A stretch of 64,000 nt of DNA from Hyphomicrobiaceae bacterium (GTDB taxonomy: Bacteria > Pseudomonadota > Alphaproteobacteria > Rhizobiales > Hyphomicrobiaceae): positions 1 through 64,000 of the forward strand of contig JAHDXT010000008.1 in assembly GCA_023384095.1 (NCBI GenBank), given 5' to 3'. Each line of letters begins with the position of its first letter. Position 1 is the first letter of the stretch. A program made the position numbers and the translations under genes. Below the pieces are notes generated by a model. The model was given only the letters and a program-made list of their open reading frames with translations, searched no databases and was not told where the DNA came from. Shown in pieces: positions 29,736 to 39,892 of this stretch.

Positions 29736-30719
29736 ATGCAACTCGGCATGATCGGACTCGGCCGGATGGGCGCCAACATCGTGCGGCGGCTCATGCGGCA
29801 GGGCCATGAATGCGTCGTCTTCGACCGCAACGCGCAAGCGGCGGCGACGCTTGCGGCAGAAGGAGCCGACCCGGCCGCGGACATCGCGGGCCTTGTCGGC
29901 GCACTCGCGCCGCCGCGCGCGGTGTGGATCATGCTTCCTGCGGGCGGGCCCACCCGCGAGGCGGTCTCGACCCTTGCGGGGCTGCTGGCGCCGGGCGACA
30001 CCGTGATCGACGGCGGCAACACGTTCTGGAAGGAGGACATCGCACGCGCACGCGAGCTGCGGGTGAAGGGCATCGCCTACCTCGACGCCGGCACCTCGGG
30101 CGGCGTGTGGGGTCTCGAGCGGGGCTACTGCCTGATGATCGGCGGCGAGAAGGCGGAGGTCGATCGTCTCGACCCGATCTTCGCCGCGCTCGCACCGGGC
30201 CCCGGCGGCATCTCTCGCACGCCCGGTCGAGAGGACCGCGACTTGCGCGTCGAGCGCGGCTATCTGCATGCCGGGCCGTGCGGCGCCGGCCATTTCGTCA
30301 AGATGATCCACAACGGCATCGAGTACGGCATGATGCAGGCCATTGCCGAGGGCTTCGACATCATGCGCCATGCCGGCACCGGGCGGCTGCCCGAAGAGCT
30401 GCGGCTCGATCTCGATCTCGCCGACATCGCCGAGGTGTGGCGGCGCGGCAGCGTGATCACCTCCTGGCTGCTCGATCTTACCGCGGCGGCGCTGGCGGCC
30501 GACCCGGACCTTGCAGGCTACTCCGGCCATGTGGAAGATTCCGGCGAAGGCCGCTGGACGGTGCAGGCGGCGATCGAGGAGGCGGTTCCGGCCGAGGTCC
30601 TGACGTCGGCGCTCTACACCCGGTTCCGGTCGCGCCAGGAGCATACCTTCGCCGAGAAGATGCTATCCGCCATGCGCAGGGGCTTCGGCGGGCACATGGA
30701 GCCCGGCAAGGGAGAGTGA
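29736..30719 (+). CDS. gnd: 6-phosphogluconate dehydrogenase (decarboxylating), short NAD-type
   Basis: [55 protein letters not shown]. Confidence 0.93.
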   Translation: MQLGMIGLGRMGANIVRRLMRQGHECVVFDRNAQAAATLAAEGADPAADIAGLVGALAPPRAVWIMLPAGGPTREAVSTLAGLLAPGDTVIDGGNTFWKEDIARARELRVKGIAYLDAGTSGGVWGLERGYCLMIGGEKAEVDRLDPIFAALAPGPGGISRTPGREDRDLRVERGYLHAGPCGAGHFVKMIHNGIEYGMMQAIAEGFDIMRHAGTGRLPEELRLDLDLADIAEVWRRGSVITSWLLDLTAAALAADPDLAGYSGHVEDSGEGRWTVQAAIEEAVPAEVLTSALYTRFRSRQEHTFAEKMLSAMRRGFGGHMEPGKGE

Positions 30720-30722
30720 GAG

Positions 30723-31274
30723 ATGCCGCAGCGCGGTGCCGGTCCCGGGCCACTGCCGGCCGCCATCCTGCTGATGGGCGTCTCCGGCTGCGGCAAGAGC
30801 ACGACCGGCGAGAGCCTCGCCGCCGAGCTCGGATGGCCCTTCCGCGACGCCGACAGCTTCCATCCGCCTGCGAGCATCGAGAAGATGCGACGCGGCACTC
30901 CGCTCGTGGACGAGGACCGCTGGCCGTGGCTTGCGGCCATCGCCGCCTGGATCGACGAGCGCCGGGGCAACGGCCAGCCGGGGATCGTCTCATGCTCCGC
31001 TCTGAAGCGGACCTACCGGCGCCTTCTTCTCGAGGGGCGGTCCGACGTTCGGCTCGTCTATCTCAAAGGCGAGATGCCGCTGATCGCGGGCCGGATGGCG
31101 CGGCGCACGGACCATTTCATGCCGCCGGGTCTGCTCGCGAGCCAGTTCGAGGCCCTGGAGGAGCCAGGGCCCGACGAGTGGCCGATCACCGTCCCGATCG
31201 ATACCTCGCCCCGGCGGGTCGTCGAGTACATCCTGGCCGACATGGCCCGGAGCGGGCGGCATTGGCGGGAATGA
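30723..31274 (+). CDS. Gluconokinase
   Basis: 183 aa; LLMGVSGCGKSTTGESLAAELGWPFRDADSFHPPASIEKM; directly downstream of gnd. Confidence 0.92.
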   Translation: MPQRGAGPGPLPAAILLMGVSGCGKSTTGESLAAELGWPFRDADSFHPPASIEKMRRGTPLVDEDRWPWLAAIAAWIDERRGNGQPGIVSCSALKRTYRRLLLEGRSDVRLVYLKGEMPLIAGRMARRTDHFMPPGLLASQFEALEEPGPDEWPITVPIDTSPRRVVEYILADMARSGRHWRE

Positions 31275-31342
31275 GGCCGACGCTCGACAGGGCGTCAGGA
31301 CGGACGCGACCGCCGGCTGGGCACCTCGCGGGCGTGGCCTCT

Positions 31343-31900
31343 TCAATGCTTCCTTGCTCTTTCCTGCGCCTGACTGCCCAGACGGTCGACGTAGGCAATG
31401 CCGATGGCGGACGCGATGAACGTGATGTGGATGAGTGTCTGCCACATCACGCCCGCCTCGGTGAACTTCGCTCCCTGTGTGCCGAGGTTCCCCGCCTCGA
31501 TGAACGTCTTGAGCAGATGAATCGACGAGATGCCGATGATGGCCATGGCCAGCTTGATCTTCAGCACGCTGGCGTTGACATGGTCGAGCCATTCCGGCTG
31601 GTCGGGGTGGCCCTCGAGCTGCAGGCGCGAAACGAATGTCTCGTAACCGCCCACGATGACCATCACCAGCAGGTTCGAGATCATCACCACGTCGATGAGA
31701 GCGAGCACGATCAACATGATCTCCTGCTCGGAGGAGCTGGCACCATGCAGGATGAGGTGTGCAAGCTCCTTCAGGAACAGCACGACATAGACGCACTGCG
31801 CCAGGATGAGCCCCAGGTAGAGTGGCACCTGGAGCCATCGCGAGCCGAAGATGAAGGAGCCCAGAATTCGGAGATGGGCGCGATCGAAGAAGTGCTGCAT
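31343..31900 (-). CDS. YqhA family (UPF0114/TIGR00645) membrane protein
   Basis: 185 aa; LIDVVMISNLLVMVIVGGYETFVSRL. Confidence 0.85.
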   Translation of the reverse strand: MQHFFDRAHLRILGSFIFGSRWLQVPLYLGLILAQCVYVVLFLKELAHLILHGASSSEQEIMLIVLALIDVVMISNLLVMVIVGGYETFVSRLQLEGHPDQPEWLDHVNASVLKIKLAMAIIGISSIHLLKTFIEAGNLGTQGAKFTEAGVMWQTLIHITFIASAIGIAYVDRLGSQAQERARKH

Positions 31901-32119
31901 GGCCGCTCACGCAAGTCGTGAAAAAATGGGATCTGCCGCCGCATGCCGGTGGTCCCGGCGGATGCCGCCTTCACGGCTGACGAATGCGGCAACTCTTTGA
32001 CCGGCGCGCGCCGGATAGCCACGCGCGCCACGGTCGTCCCCTCCTTCGGGGTCAGCCGCTCACCGCATTCGATAGGCTGTGCCCCCTTGGCTGACCCCGT
32101 GCCTCGAACCGCACGCCCT

Positions 32120-32572
32120 TCAGCGCCAGCGCTCGAGCGCCCTCTCGTCGCTGTCGCGGGCGTCGACCCAGCGGCCGGCGCCGCCGGGGCCGGTCTCCTT
32201 TTTCCAGAAGGGGGCGCGGGTCTTCAGGTAGTCCATCAGGAACTCGGCGGCCGCGAAGGCCGCCTGCCGGTGCGCCGACGCGGTGACCACGAGCACGATG
32301 TTGTCGCCGGGCTCGAGCGCGCCGGTGCGATGGATGACGAGGCTCGCCTGCAGCGGCCAGCGCGTGCGGGCCTCCTCCTCGACGCGGCGCAGCTCCTCCT
32401 CGGTCATGCCCGGGTAGTGCTCGAGCGTCATCGTGCTGACCGGCTGGCCCTTGGCCTCGCTGCGCACCAGTCCCGTGAACGTGACGACGGCGCCGATGTC
32501 GGTGCGCTCGGCGGTCAGCCTGCGGACTTCCGCGCCGGCGTCGAAGTCCTCCCGCTGCACGCGCACGGCCAT
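32120..32572 (-). CDS. moaE: Molybdopterin synthase catalytic subunit
   Basis: 150 aa; ALEPGDNIVLVVTASAHRQAAFAAAEFLMDYLKTRAPFWKKE. Confidence 0.95.
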   Translation of the reverse strand: MAVRVQREDFDAGAEVRRLTAERTDIGAVVTFTGLVRSEAKGQPVSTMTLEHYPGMTEEELRRVEEEARTRWPLQASLVIHRTGALEPGDNIVLVVTASAHRQAAFAAAEFLMDYLKTRAPFWKKETGPGGAGRWVDARDSDERALERWR

Positions 32573-32576
32573 TGCG

Positions 32577-32846
32577 TCAGCCCCCGGTCACGGGAGGGAA
32601 GAAGGCGATCTCGCGCGCGCCGCGGATGCTGGCCGATGGCTGGACATGGCGCCGGTCGACGGCGGCGCGGATGACGTCGTGCCGCTCGAATGCGGCGGCA
32701 TACTCCGGCCCGCGCGACTTGATCCAGGCGACGAGGTCGGCGACGGTCTCGACGCCTTCCGCGAGCTCGACCGCCTCCTCGGCGCGCCCCACCTTCTCGC
32801 GCACCCAGGCGAAGTAGAGGAGCTTGACTGTCGTGCCCCGGGTCAT
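32577..32846 (-). CDS. moaD: Molybdopterin synthase sulfur carrier subunit
   Basis: MTRGTTVKLLYFAWVREKVG...EIAFFPPVTGG, C-terminal GG. Confidence 0.93.
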   Translation of the reverse strand: MTRGTTVKLLYFAWVREKVGRAEEAVELAEGVETVADLVAWIKSRGPEYAAAFERHDVIRAAVDRRHVQPSASIRGAREIAFFPPVTGG

Positions 32847-32854
32847 GTCACCCG

Positions 32855-33454
32855 TTACCGCTCCATCGCGTGCTGCACGGCGGCACGCAGGTAATCGTAG
32901 CCCGTCCAGAGCGTGAGTAAAGCCGCCATCCACAGCAGCGCCAGCCCGCTCGCCGACACGACGGGGACGATCTGGTCCCCGGCGGGGCCGGCCAGCAATA
33001 CCGCCAGCGCCACCATCTGGAGGGATGTCTTCCACTTGGCGAGCTGCGTCACGTGGATCCTGACGTTGAGCTCCGCCAGGAACTCGCGCAGCCCCGAGAC
33101 CAGGATCTCGCGGCACAGGATGATCACGGCGGCCCAGACGTGCCAGCCATAGATCGTGTTGATGTGGGTGAGCATCAGCAGAGTGGTGCCCACCAGAAGC
33201 TTGTCGGCGATCGGGTCGAGCATGCGCCCGAGCGTCGACTGCTGGTGCCATGCGCGGGCGATATAGCCGTCGAGCCAGTCCGTCACCGAGGCCGTGACGA
33301 AGAGGCCGAATGCCGCCCAGCGCGCGGCGTCCCCCTGCAGGAAATAGAGGCACGCCACCAGCAGCGGCACGGCGAGGATGCGCCCGTAGGTCAGGACGTT
33401 CGGCAGGCTCATGACGAGGGGGCGCGAAGCGGCATGATGCATGGGCAGGGACAT
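32855..33454 (-). CDS. pgsA: CDP-diacylglycerol--glycerol-3-phosphate 3-phosphatidyltransferase
   Basis: 199 aa; SLPNVLTYGRILAVPLLV, TDWLDGYIARAWHQQSTLGRMLDPIADKLL. Confidence 0.95.
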   Translation of the reverse strand: MSLPMHHAASRPLVMSLPNVLTYGRILAVPLLVACLYFLQGDAARWAAFGLFVTASVTDWLDGYIARAWHQQSTLGRMLDPIADKLLVGTTLLMLTHINTIYGWHVWAAVIILCREILVSGLREFLAELNVRIHVTQLAKWKTSLQMVALAVLLAGPAGDQIVPVVSASGLALLWMAALLTLWTGYDYLRAAVQHAMER

Positions 33455-33605
33455 GACACCCGACGGGCGGGGGCGTCAATGGGGAGCGGCAATGGGCAGC
33501 TTTGCGGTGTCTGCAGGGCCGACGGCAACTTGCCATCTGTCGACGTTCCGCAAGTATGCTACAGGTCGGGCCACATCGAATGCAGCAAACGGGCTCCGAT
33601 CTCCG

Positions 33606-35054
33606 ATGACCCAGCATCTGCGGCCGCCGGCGCTGGCGGCGCCGGCACCCGAGCTCATCGACCGGCTTGCCGCGATCGTGGGGCCGGAGCATGCGCTCAC
33701 CGACCCCGATCAGCAGCTCCCCTACCTGCGCGAATGGCGCGATCTCTTCTTCGGCCGCACGCCTCTCGTCTTGCGCCCGGGCTCTACCGAAGAAGTGTCG
33801 CGCATCCTGGCGCTCGCCAACGAGGCGCGGGTCGGCGTCGTGCCGCAGGCCGGCAACACCGGGCTCGTCGGCGGACAGACGCCGTTCGGGACCGGGACCG
33901 AGATCGTGTTGTCCGTCTCGCGGCTGAAGCAGGTGCGAGACATCGACCCGGCCGCCTACTGCATGACCGTCGAGGCGGGGCTGACGCTAGCCGAATGCCG
34001 GGCCGCAGCCGAGCGTGCCGACCGCCTGCTCCCGCTCAGCCTGCCATCGGAGGGAAGCTGCCGGATCGGCGGCAATCTCGCCACCAATGCCGGCGGCGTC
34101 GGCGTGCTGGCCTACGGCAATGCGCGCCAGCTCGCACTCGGCCTCGAGGTGGTGCTCGCCGACGGGCGGGTGATCCCGGGCCTCAAGGCGCTGAAGAAGG
34201 ACAACACCGGCTATGACCTGAAGGATCTGTTCATCGGCTCGGAGGGTACGCTCGGGATCATCACGGCCGCGGTGCTGAAGCTGTTCCCGCGCCCCGTCGA
34301 GACCGCGACGGCAATGGTGGCGCTCTCCGAGATCGCCCAGGCGCTGGACCTGTTCTCGCTCTCGCAGGAGACGGCGGGCCGCTCCGTCACCGCGTTCGAG
34401 TTCATTCCCCGCATCTGCGTCGAGTTCGTGACGCGGCACGTCGCCGGCACGCGCGAGCCCTTCGCCAAGGCTTATCCCTGGTACGTGCTGATCGAGATTT
34501 CGGGCGCCAAGCCGGACGGCCAGGCAGCCCGCGAGATGGAGGATGTCCTCGGCCAGGCGGCCGAGCGCGGGCTGCTGCTCGACGCTGTGCTCGCCAGCTC
34601 GCTGGCCCAGGCCCGCGACCTCTGGCGCCTGCGCGAGAGCATCTCGGAGGCGCAGAAGCCGGAGGGCGGCAACATCAAGCACGACGTCTCGGTGCCGATC
34701 GCGCGCATCGCCGAGTTCATCGCCCGCGCCGACCGGATCGTCGAATCGATCTGTCCAGGTGCGCGGCCGCTGCCGCTCGGCCACTTCGGCGACGGCAACG
34801 TGCATTACAACGTCGCCCAGCCTGTCGGGATGGACAAGCAACGCTTCATGGAGCTGTGGGAGCCGATCACCGGCGCCGTCCATGCGCTCGCGGCGGAGAT
34901 GGACGGGTCGATCTCGGCCGAGCACGGCATAGGCCGCGTCAAGCGGGCCGACCTCGAGCGTCACAAGAGCCCGGTCGAGCTCGACCTGATGCGGCGGATC
35001 AAGGCGGCCTTCGACCCGAACGGGATCCTCAATCCGGGGAAGGTGCTTTCGTGA
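33606..35054 (+). CDS. FAD-binding oxidoreductase (GlcD/D-2-hydroxyglutarate dehydrogenase-like)
   Basis: 482 aa; PQAGNTGLVGGQTPFG, SAEHGIGRVKRADL. Confidence 0.93.
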   Translation: MTQHLRPPALAAPAPELIDRLAAIVGPEHALTDPDQQLPYLREWRDLFFGRTPLVLRPGSTEEVSRILALANEARVGVVPQAGNTGLVGGQTPFGTGTEIVLSVSRLKQVRDIDPAAYCMTVEAGLTLAECRAAAERADRLLPLSLPSEGSCRIGGNLATNAGGVGVLAYGNARQLALGLEVVLADGRVIPGLKALKKDNTGYDLKDLFIGSEGTLGIITAAVLKLFPRPVETATAMVALSEIAQALDLFSLSQETAGRSVTAFEFIPRICVEFVTRHVAGTREPFAKAYPWYVLIEISGAKPDGQAAREMEDVLGQAAERGLLLDAVLASSLAQARDLWRLRESISEAQKPEGGNIKHDVSVPIARIAEFIARADRIVESICPGARPLPLGHFGDGNVHYNVAQPVGMDKQRFMELWEPITGAVHALAAEMDGSISAEHGIGRVKRADLERHKSPVELDLMRRIKAAFDPNGILNPGKVLS

Positions 35055-35122
35055 GGTCGTGATCGTGCGATTTCACGATTTGGCGACCTCACGATCTCAC
35101 GAGCACCGGCAAAGCCGGTGCT
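35052..35122. repeat. Inverted-repeat cluster TCGTGA/TCACGA plus AGCACCGGC-AAA-GCCGGTGCT hairpin
   Basis: GAGGTCGTGATCGTGCGATTTCACGATTTGGCGACCTCACGATCTCACGAG; hairpin 35102-35122 overlaps the rplY stop codon. Confidence 0.75.
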
Positions 35123-35762
35123 ATTTCTTCTCGCCGCCCTCGGCGGCTGCGACGGGCTCCGCCGGAGCCGCGCCTTCGGCTGCCCTTTCCTCCTCGACCT
35201 TCTTGCCGGCGATGGTCGCCACGGTGAAGTCGCGGTTGAGGATCGTCGGCCTGACGCCTTCGGGGAGCTTGATCGACGAGATGTGGATCGAGCGGCCGAT
35301 CTCCAGGCCCTCCAGATCGACGACGAAGTGTGCCGGGATGCGGTCCGGCGGGCAGGTGACCTCGACCTCGTGGCGCACGATGTTGAGCACGCCGCCGCGC
35401 TTCAGGCCGGGAGAGAGCGCCTCGTTGACGAAGCGGACCGGCACCACGACCCGGACGAAATCGGACGCGCCGACGCGCTGGAAGTCGACGTGCAGCGGCG
35501 TGTCCATGACCGGATCGAGCTGGACGTCCCGCGGCAGCACCCGCCGCTTGGCTCCGTCGATGTCGATGTCGAGCACCGTCGACAGGAACCGTCCCTTCTG
35601 GACGATCTTCCAGAGCTCGTTGGCATCGAGCGCGATGGTCTCGGGCTCCTGCTTCTCGCCATAGATCACGGCAGGAATTCTTCCCTCGCGGCGCACTGCC
35701 CGGGCGGCCCCCTTGCCGGCCCTGGGACGCGCCGTGGCCTTGATCTCAACTACGTCAGCCAT
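35121..35762 (-). CDS. rplY: 50S ribosomal protein L25/general stress protein Ctc
   Basis: MADVVEIKATARPRAGKGAARAVRREGRIPAVIYGEKQ. Confidence 0.96.
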   Translation of the reverse strand: MADVVEIKATARPRAGKGAARAVRREGRIPAVIYGEKQEPETIALDANELWKIVQKGRFLSTVLDIDIDGAKRRVLPRDVQLDPVMDTPLHVDFQRVGASDFVRVVVPVRFVNEALSPGLKRGGVLNIVRHEVEVTCPPDRIPAHFVVDLEGLEIGRSIHISSIKLPEGVRPTILNRDFTVATIAGKKVEEERAAEGAAPAEPVAAAEGGEKK

Positions 35763-35917
35763 GGCTGCTCTCCAAATGCGATATGGGCCGGATCGGGCCC
35801 GTGCTTCTGCCCCGGCCTCCAAGGGTGCCGCGGGCTAGTCTCATGTCCCTGAGTGGGCGGCTTATACCCGCGAGGCCGCCGGTTGGCAATCGGCGCGCGG
35901 GCAGGCGGGGTGGGCCT

Positions 35918-36898
35918 TCAGTAGAACAGGCTCGAGACGCTCTCCTCGCGCGAGGTGCGGGCGATGGCCTCGGCGATCAGCGGAGCGATCGAGAGCACGC
36001 GGATGTTCCTGGACGCCTTCACCGCCTCCGTCGGCTCGATGGAATCGGTGATGACCAGCGATTTCAGGCTCGAGCTCTGCACCCGCGCCACCGCGCCCCC
36101 AGAGAGCACGCCGTGCGTGATGTAGGCCATCACCTCGACGGCGCCGCTCTGCAGCAGGGCCTCCGCGGCATTTGTCAGCGTGCCGCCGCTGTCGACGATG
36201 TCGTCGACCAGGATGCAGCGCTTGCCCCGCACGTTGCCGATGACGTTCATCACCTCGCTCTCGCCGGGACGCTCGCGCCGTTTGTCGCAGATCGCGATCG
36301 GGGCGTCGATCCGCTTGGCGAGCGCGCGGGCCCGCACGACGCCGCCGACGTCGGGCGACACCACCATGAGGTTCGCAAGCTCGAACCGCTCCTTGATGTC
36401 GCGCACCATGACGGGGGCGGCGAAGAGATTGTCGGTCGGAATATCGAAGAAGCCCTGGATCTGACCGGCATGGAGGTCCAGCGTCATGACGCGGTCCGCG
36501 CCGGCGCGCTCGATGAGGTTGGCGACCAGCTTGGCCGAGATCGGCGTGCGCGGGCCGGGCTTGCGGTCCTGCCGCGCGTATCCGTAGTACGGGACGACGG
36601 CGGTGATGCGCCGCGCCGAGGCGCGCTTCAGCGCATCGATCAGGATCAGAAGCTCCATCAGGTTGTCATTGGCCGGAAAGGACGTCGATTGCAGCACGTA
36701 GACGTCCTCGCCGCGGACGTTCTCCTGAATCTCGACGAAGATCTCCATGTCCGCGAAACGTCGGCACACGCCCCTGGTCAGGGACAGACGGAGGACGGAG
36801 CTGATCTCCTCCGCCAGCGGCCGGTTGCTGTTGCCGGCAACGAGCTTGATACGCAACCCGTCGAACTGGTCGCTTGGCTTGCTGACTTCCTGCATCAT
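35918..36898 (-). CDS. prs: Ribose-phosphate pyrophosphokinase
   Basis: [52 protein letters not shown] and [15 protein letters not shown]. Confidence 0.97.
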   Translation of the reverse strand: MMQEVSKPSDQFDGLRIKLVAGNSNRPLAEEISSVLRLSLTRGVCRRFADMEIFVEIQENVRGEDVYVLQSTSFPANDNLMELLILIDALKRASARRITAVVPYYGYARQDRKPGPRTPISAKLVANLIERAGADRVMTLDLHAGQIQGFFDIPTDNLFAAPVMVRDIKERFELANLMVVSPDVGGVVRARALAKRIDAPIAICDKRRERPGESEVMNVIGNVRGKRCILVDDIVDSGGTLTNAAEALLQSGAVEVMAYITHGVLSGGAVARVQSSSLKSLVITDSIEPTEAVKASRNIRVLSIAPLIAEAIARTSREESVSSLFY

Positions 36899-37008
36899 CA
36901 CAGCCGCTCTCACCCCCGCAGACGCGCGGCTTCTAGCAAGCTGGCCCGGACGTGTAAACGCCGGGCCATCGGATCCATGCAGGCTATATGCCGCCGCTGC
37001 GCGAGCGT

Positions 37009-38028
37009 CTAGTTGACGCTCTTTGCCGGCAGCAGCTTCAGGATGCCCTGGGCGGCAGCGGCCGCGGCCGCGTCGGCGACCTTGCCCCAGCTTCCATCGA
37101 GCGAGCCTTGCGGTATCTCGTTCTTCTGCGAGACCGTACCGAGCTGCTTGCCGTGCGGGTCCTTGACGTGCCAATCGATCTGGATCGGCTGCTTGCCGTC
37201 CTTGCTCTGGCCGACCTTGACCTTGCCTTCGACCCGGTAGGTGCCGTCGGCGGCCCTGTCGGCAAGAGCGATGCCGCTGCGCGACAGCTCCCGCTGCAGT
37301 GCGCTCGTCAGCGACACGGAGCCGTCCCCGGGAGCCCCGGTCACGCTCGGTACCAGAGCCGTGACGGCGCCGTTGCGGCCGATGCTGCCGGTGGTCGCGT
37401 CAGGCGGCGTCTGAACCGGCGCCGCGTTGGCAGGGGTGCCGGGGAGAGCTGCAGTCTGGACCGGCTGCGCAGCGGAGGCCACGGCGGATTGCGACTGCAT
37501 CCAGGCGCCGAGCGACGTCGCCGTCTTGCTGGTGATGGACTGCATGACAGCCGGCGTGACGGCCGCCCACGGGTCCCGGGAGTCGGTGCCGCCAGCCAGC
37601 TCCTCGCCGGTGATCCTGTTGACGCGCTTGCCCGTCGGGTCCGCGACGTCCCAGATGTAGGAGACCTTGGTGCCGGTCTTCTCGCGGGCGGCCACGATAT
37701 AGCCCCGCAACGTGAAGTCGGCCCGGTCGGTCGGCGCCTTGGCCACCGAGACGCTCTTCTGCTCGAGGTCCTGGGTCAGTTGCGCGGTGAGCTGCTTGCC
37801 GACGGCCTCGGGCGCGCCGATGACGGGCGCGATGGTGATCCGCGACGGCGCCGGCGCCGGCTGCACGGCGGTCTGTTGCGACAGCACCTGCGCCTCGTCG
37901 CCGGAGCTGCCGAGAAGATTGCTATTCGTGCTGCAGGCGCCGACGCCTGCGGCCAGGAAGCTGGCCAGCGCCGCGAGCGCGACCCGTTTGCGAAGGTGCC
38001 GCGCCGCAGCAGCATCGATGGTCGTCAC
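37009..38028 (-). CDS. Putative lipoprotein of unknown function
   Basis: 339 aa; N-terminal signal with lipobox-like FLAAGVGAC. Confidence 0.7.
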   Translation of the reverse strand: MTTIDAAAARHLRKRVALAALASFLAAGVGACSTNSNLLGSSGDEAQVLSQQTAVQPAPAPSRITIAPVIGAPEAVGKQLTAQLTQDLEQKSVSVAKAPTDRADFTLRGYIVAAREKTGTKVSYIWDVADPTGKRVNRITGEELAGGTDSRDPWAAVTPAVMQSITSKTATSLGAWMQSQSAVASAAQPVQTAALPGTPANAAPVQTPPDATTGSIGRNGAVTALVPSVTGAPGDGSVSLTSALQRELSRSGIALADRAADGTYRVEGKVKVGQSKDGKQPIQIDWHVKDPHGKQLGTVSQKNEIPQGSLDGSWGKVADAAAAAAAQGILKLLPAKSVN

Positions 38029-38227
38029 GATGACGTCCCCCTCTCAATGTCCCGCTGTATCCCCCGGCAGCCGGCGTACCAACCCTGCGGCCCCTTTTTG
38101 AATCCGGTACCCGTGATGCAGATCCTCTAACCTCTGTGTCGCGAGGCGTCCAGACCGATTGCCCCGACCAGGCCCTCAACGTGCCCCTTGAGGCCTGAAC
38201 TTGCCGGTCATTTCTGTGGACGAAGGG

Positions 38228-39049
38228 CTAAGTCAAGACAATGGCGGAGATTTGACGGCCGTAATCGGGTTCTTTCCGGTGCGTCGCGCGCCGGTAGCTG
38301 AAGAAAAGCGATTCGTTCCCGTAGCTGCACGGGGAACGGCGCTCGACGACCGCGAGCCCTGCCTGCGACAGCCGGTGCTCGACGTAGCCGGGCAGATCGA
38401 ACCGGGGTCGCGCGGGGGCTGCATCCCGCGAGAAGAATTGCGCATTACGGGGGTCGGCGCCCAGGAACTCCGACTCGAACTCCGGCCCGACCTCGTAGGC
38501 GTGCTGACTGATGCACGGGCCGATGGCGGCATGGATGCGGCTCCGCTCGGCTCCCAGGCCGATCATGGCCTCGACAGCCGCCTCCAGGATGCCGCCGAGC
38601 GCGCCGCGCCAGCCGGCGTGGGCGGCGGCGACGACGCGGGCCCGCGGCTCGGCCAGAAGCACCGGCGTGCAGTCGGCCGCCAGTGCGCCGATGACGAGGC
38701 CCGGCGTGCGGGTGACGAGCGCATCGGCCCGCGGCAGCTTGCCGGGTGCGAATGGCTCGTCGACGACGAGAGCGGTAGCACTGTGCACCTGATGGAGAGT
38801 CATCACCTCGTCGCGCGGGGCTGCGAGCGCCCGGGCCACGCGTGCGCGGTTTTCACGGACGAGGCGGGGTTCGTCCCCGGACCCCAGGCCGCAGTTGAGC
38901 GCTCCGTAAAGCCCGGTCGAGACGCCGCCCTGGCGCGTGAAAAAGCCATGGCTGATGCCGGCAAGACCGCTGAGGGAGTCCGCGCGGACGACCTCGCCAT
39001 CGATGGGCATTCGGGGTAGTGCCTCGCTTTGAAATTCGCCGACCGGCAC
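38228..39049 (-). CDS. pgeF: Peptidoglycan editing factor PgeF (YfiH family)
   Basis: 273 aa; HQVHSATALVVDE, ALAADCTPVLLAEPRARVVAAAHAGWRGALGGI. Confidence 0.95.
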   Translation of the reverse strand: MPVGEFQSEALPRMPIDGEVVRADSLSGLAGISHGFFTRQGGVSTGLYGALNCGLGSGDEPRLVRENRARVARALAAPRDEVMTLHQVHSATALVVDEPFAPGKLPRADALVTRTPGLVIGALAADCTPVLLAEPRARVVAAAHAGWRGALGGILEAAVEAMIGLGAERSRIHAAIGPCISQHAYEVGPEFESEFLGADPRNAQFFSRDAAPARPRFDLPGYVEHRLSQAGLAVVERRSPCSYGNESLFFSYRRATHRKEPDYGRQISAIVLT

Positions 39050-39780
39050 CTATGCAAGCGCGGCTAGCGGCATGCGTATCCGGCATACGAGGCCTGAGCG
39101 CCGGAAATCAAGTATTACATCGGCATCGGGTATCGCCACCTCGATCATGCTTGTCCCGAAGCCGCGGGACTTGGGCTCGTTCACGGGCGGACCATTGACC
39201 TCGGTCCAGACCACCGTAAGCGCGTCGGCATCTACTGCTCCACGGATTTCCACCCCCCCCTGTCCGCAGACAGCGAGCCATACTTCACGGCGTTGGTGCA
39301 CAACTCATTCAACATGAGGGAGAGCGACAGGACCTTCGATGCACCGACCATGACCTCGGGCAATGAGATCGTGAAGCGCCCGTCCGCGTTATATGGCTCT
39401 ACGGCGTTCTCGACGACTGGTCTCAGGGGTGCTGCGTCCAGGTCCTGGTGCAAGAGATCGTACGACCGCGAAAGCGCCATGATGCGGGAGCGGAGGGCCG
39501 TCTGTGCATCGGCAACAGACGTCGAGCTCTTCAGGGTTTGGTTGGAGATCGCCAGGACCGTCGCCAGCAAGTTCTTCACGCGATGACGCAATTCGGCGAT
39601 CAGCGTCTTCCGCACCTGGTTGGCCGCGTCGCTGGCCGCAGCATCTGCTCCGGCTTGCACCAGGAGCTCCCGGAGCCGACTGATATCAGCCTCGCTGGCC
39701 TCAGCATCCGCTCCGGCTTGCACCAGGAGTGCCCGGAGCTGACGGTTGTCAGCCACTAGGCGTTCTTCTTTTTCAGACAT
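39050..39780 (-). pseudogene. HWE/HisKA_2-type sensor histidine kinase, frameshifted at a C8 (G8 on coding strand) tract
   Basis: ORF 39232..39804 (ELRHRVKNLLATV...LSLMLNELCTNAVKYGSLSADRGG) ends early; ORF 39050..39301 continues the kinase (GGVEIRGAVDADALTVVWTEVNGPPV...RGFGTSMIE); junction at 39253-39260. Confidence 0.82.
39631..39756. repeat. Intragenic tandem repeat, 63 bp period (21 aa, two copies)
   Basis: GCTGGCC[G/T]CAGCATC[T/C]GCTCCGGCTTGCACCAGGAG at 39631 and 39694; encodes LR[A/E]LLVQAGADA[E/A]AS. Confidence 0.9.
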
Positions 39781-39892
39781 GCAGAAGGCCCTATCGGCAG
39801 GCAACGCAAGGCAAAATGTAGGGTTCCATGCCCAGGGCCAACCGACCCCGAAACGCGGTCTCTACAAAGATTGATAGGCTCAATTTGAGACA

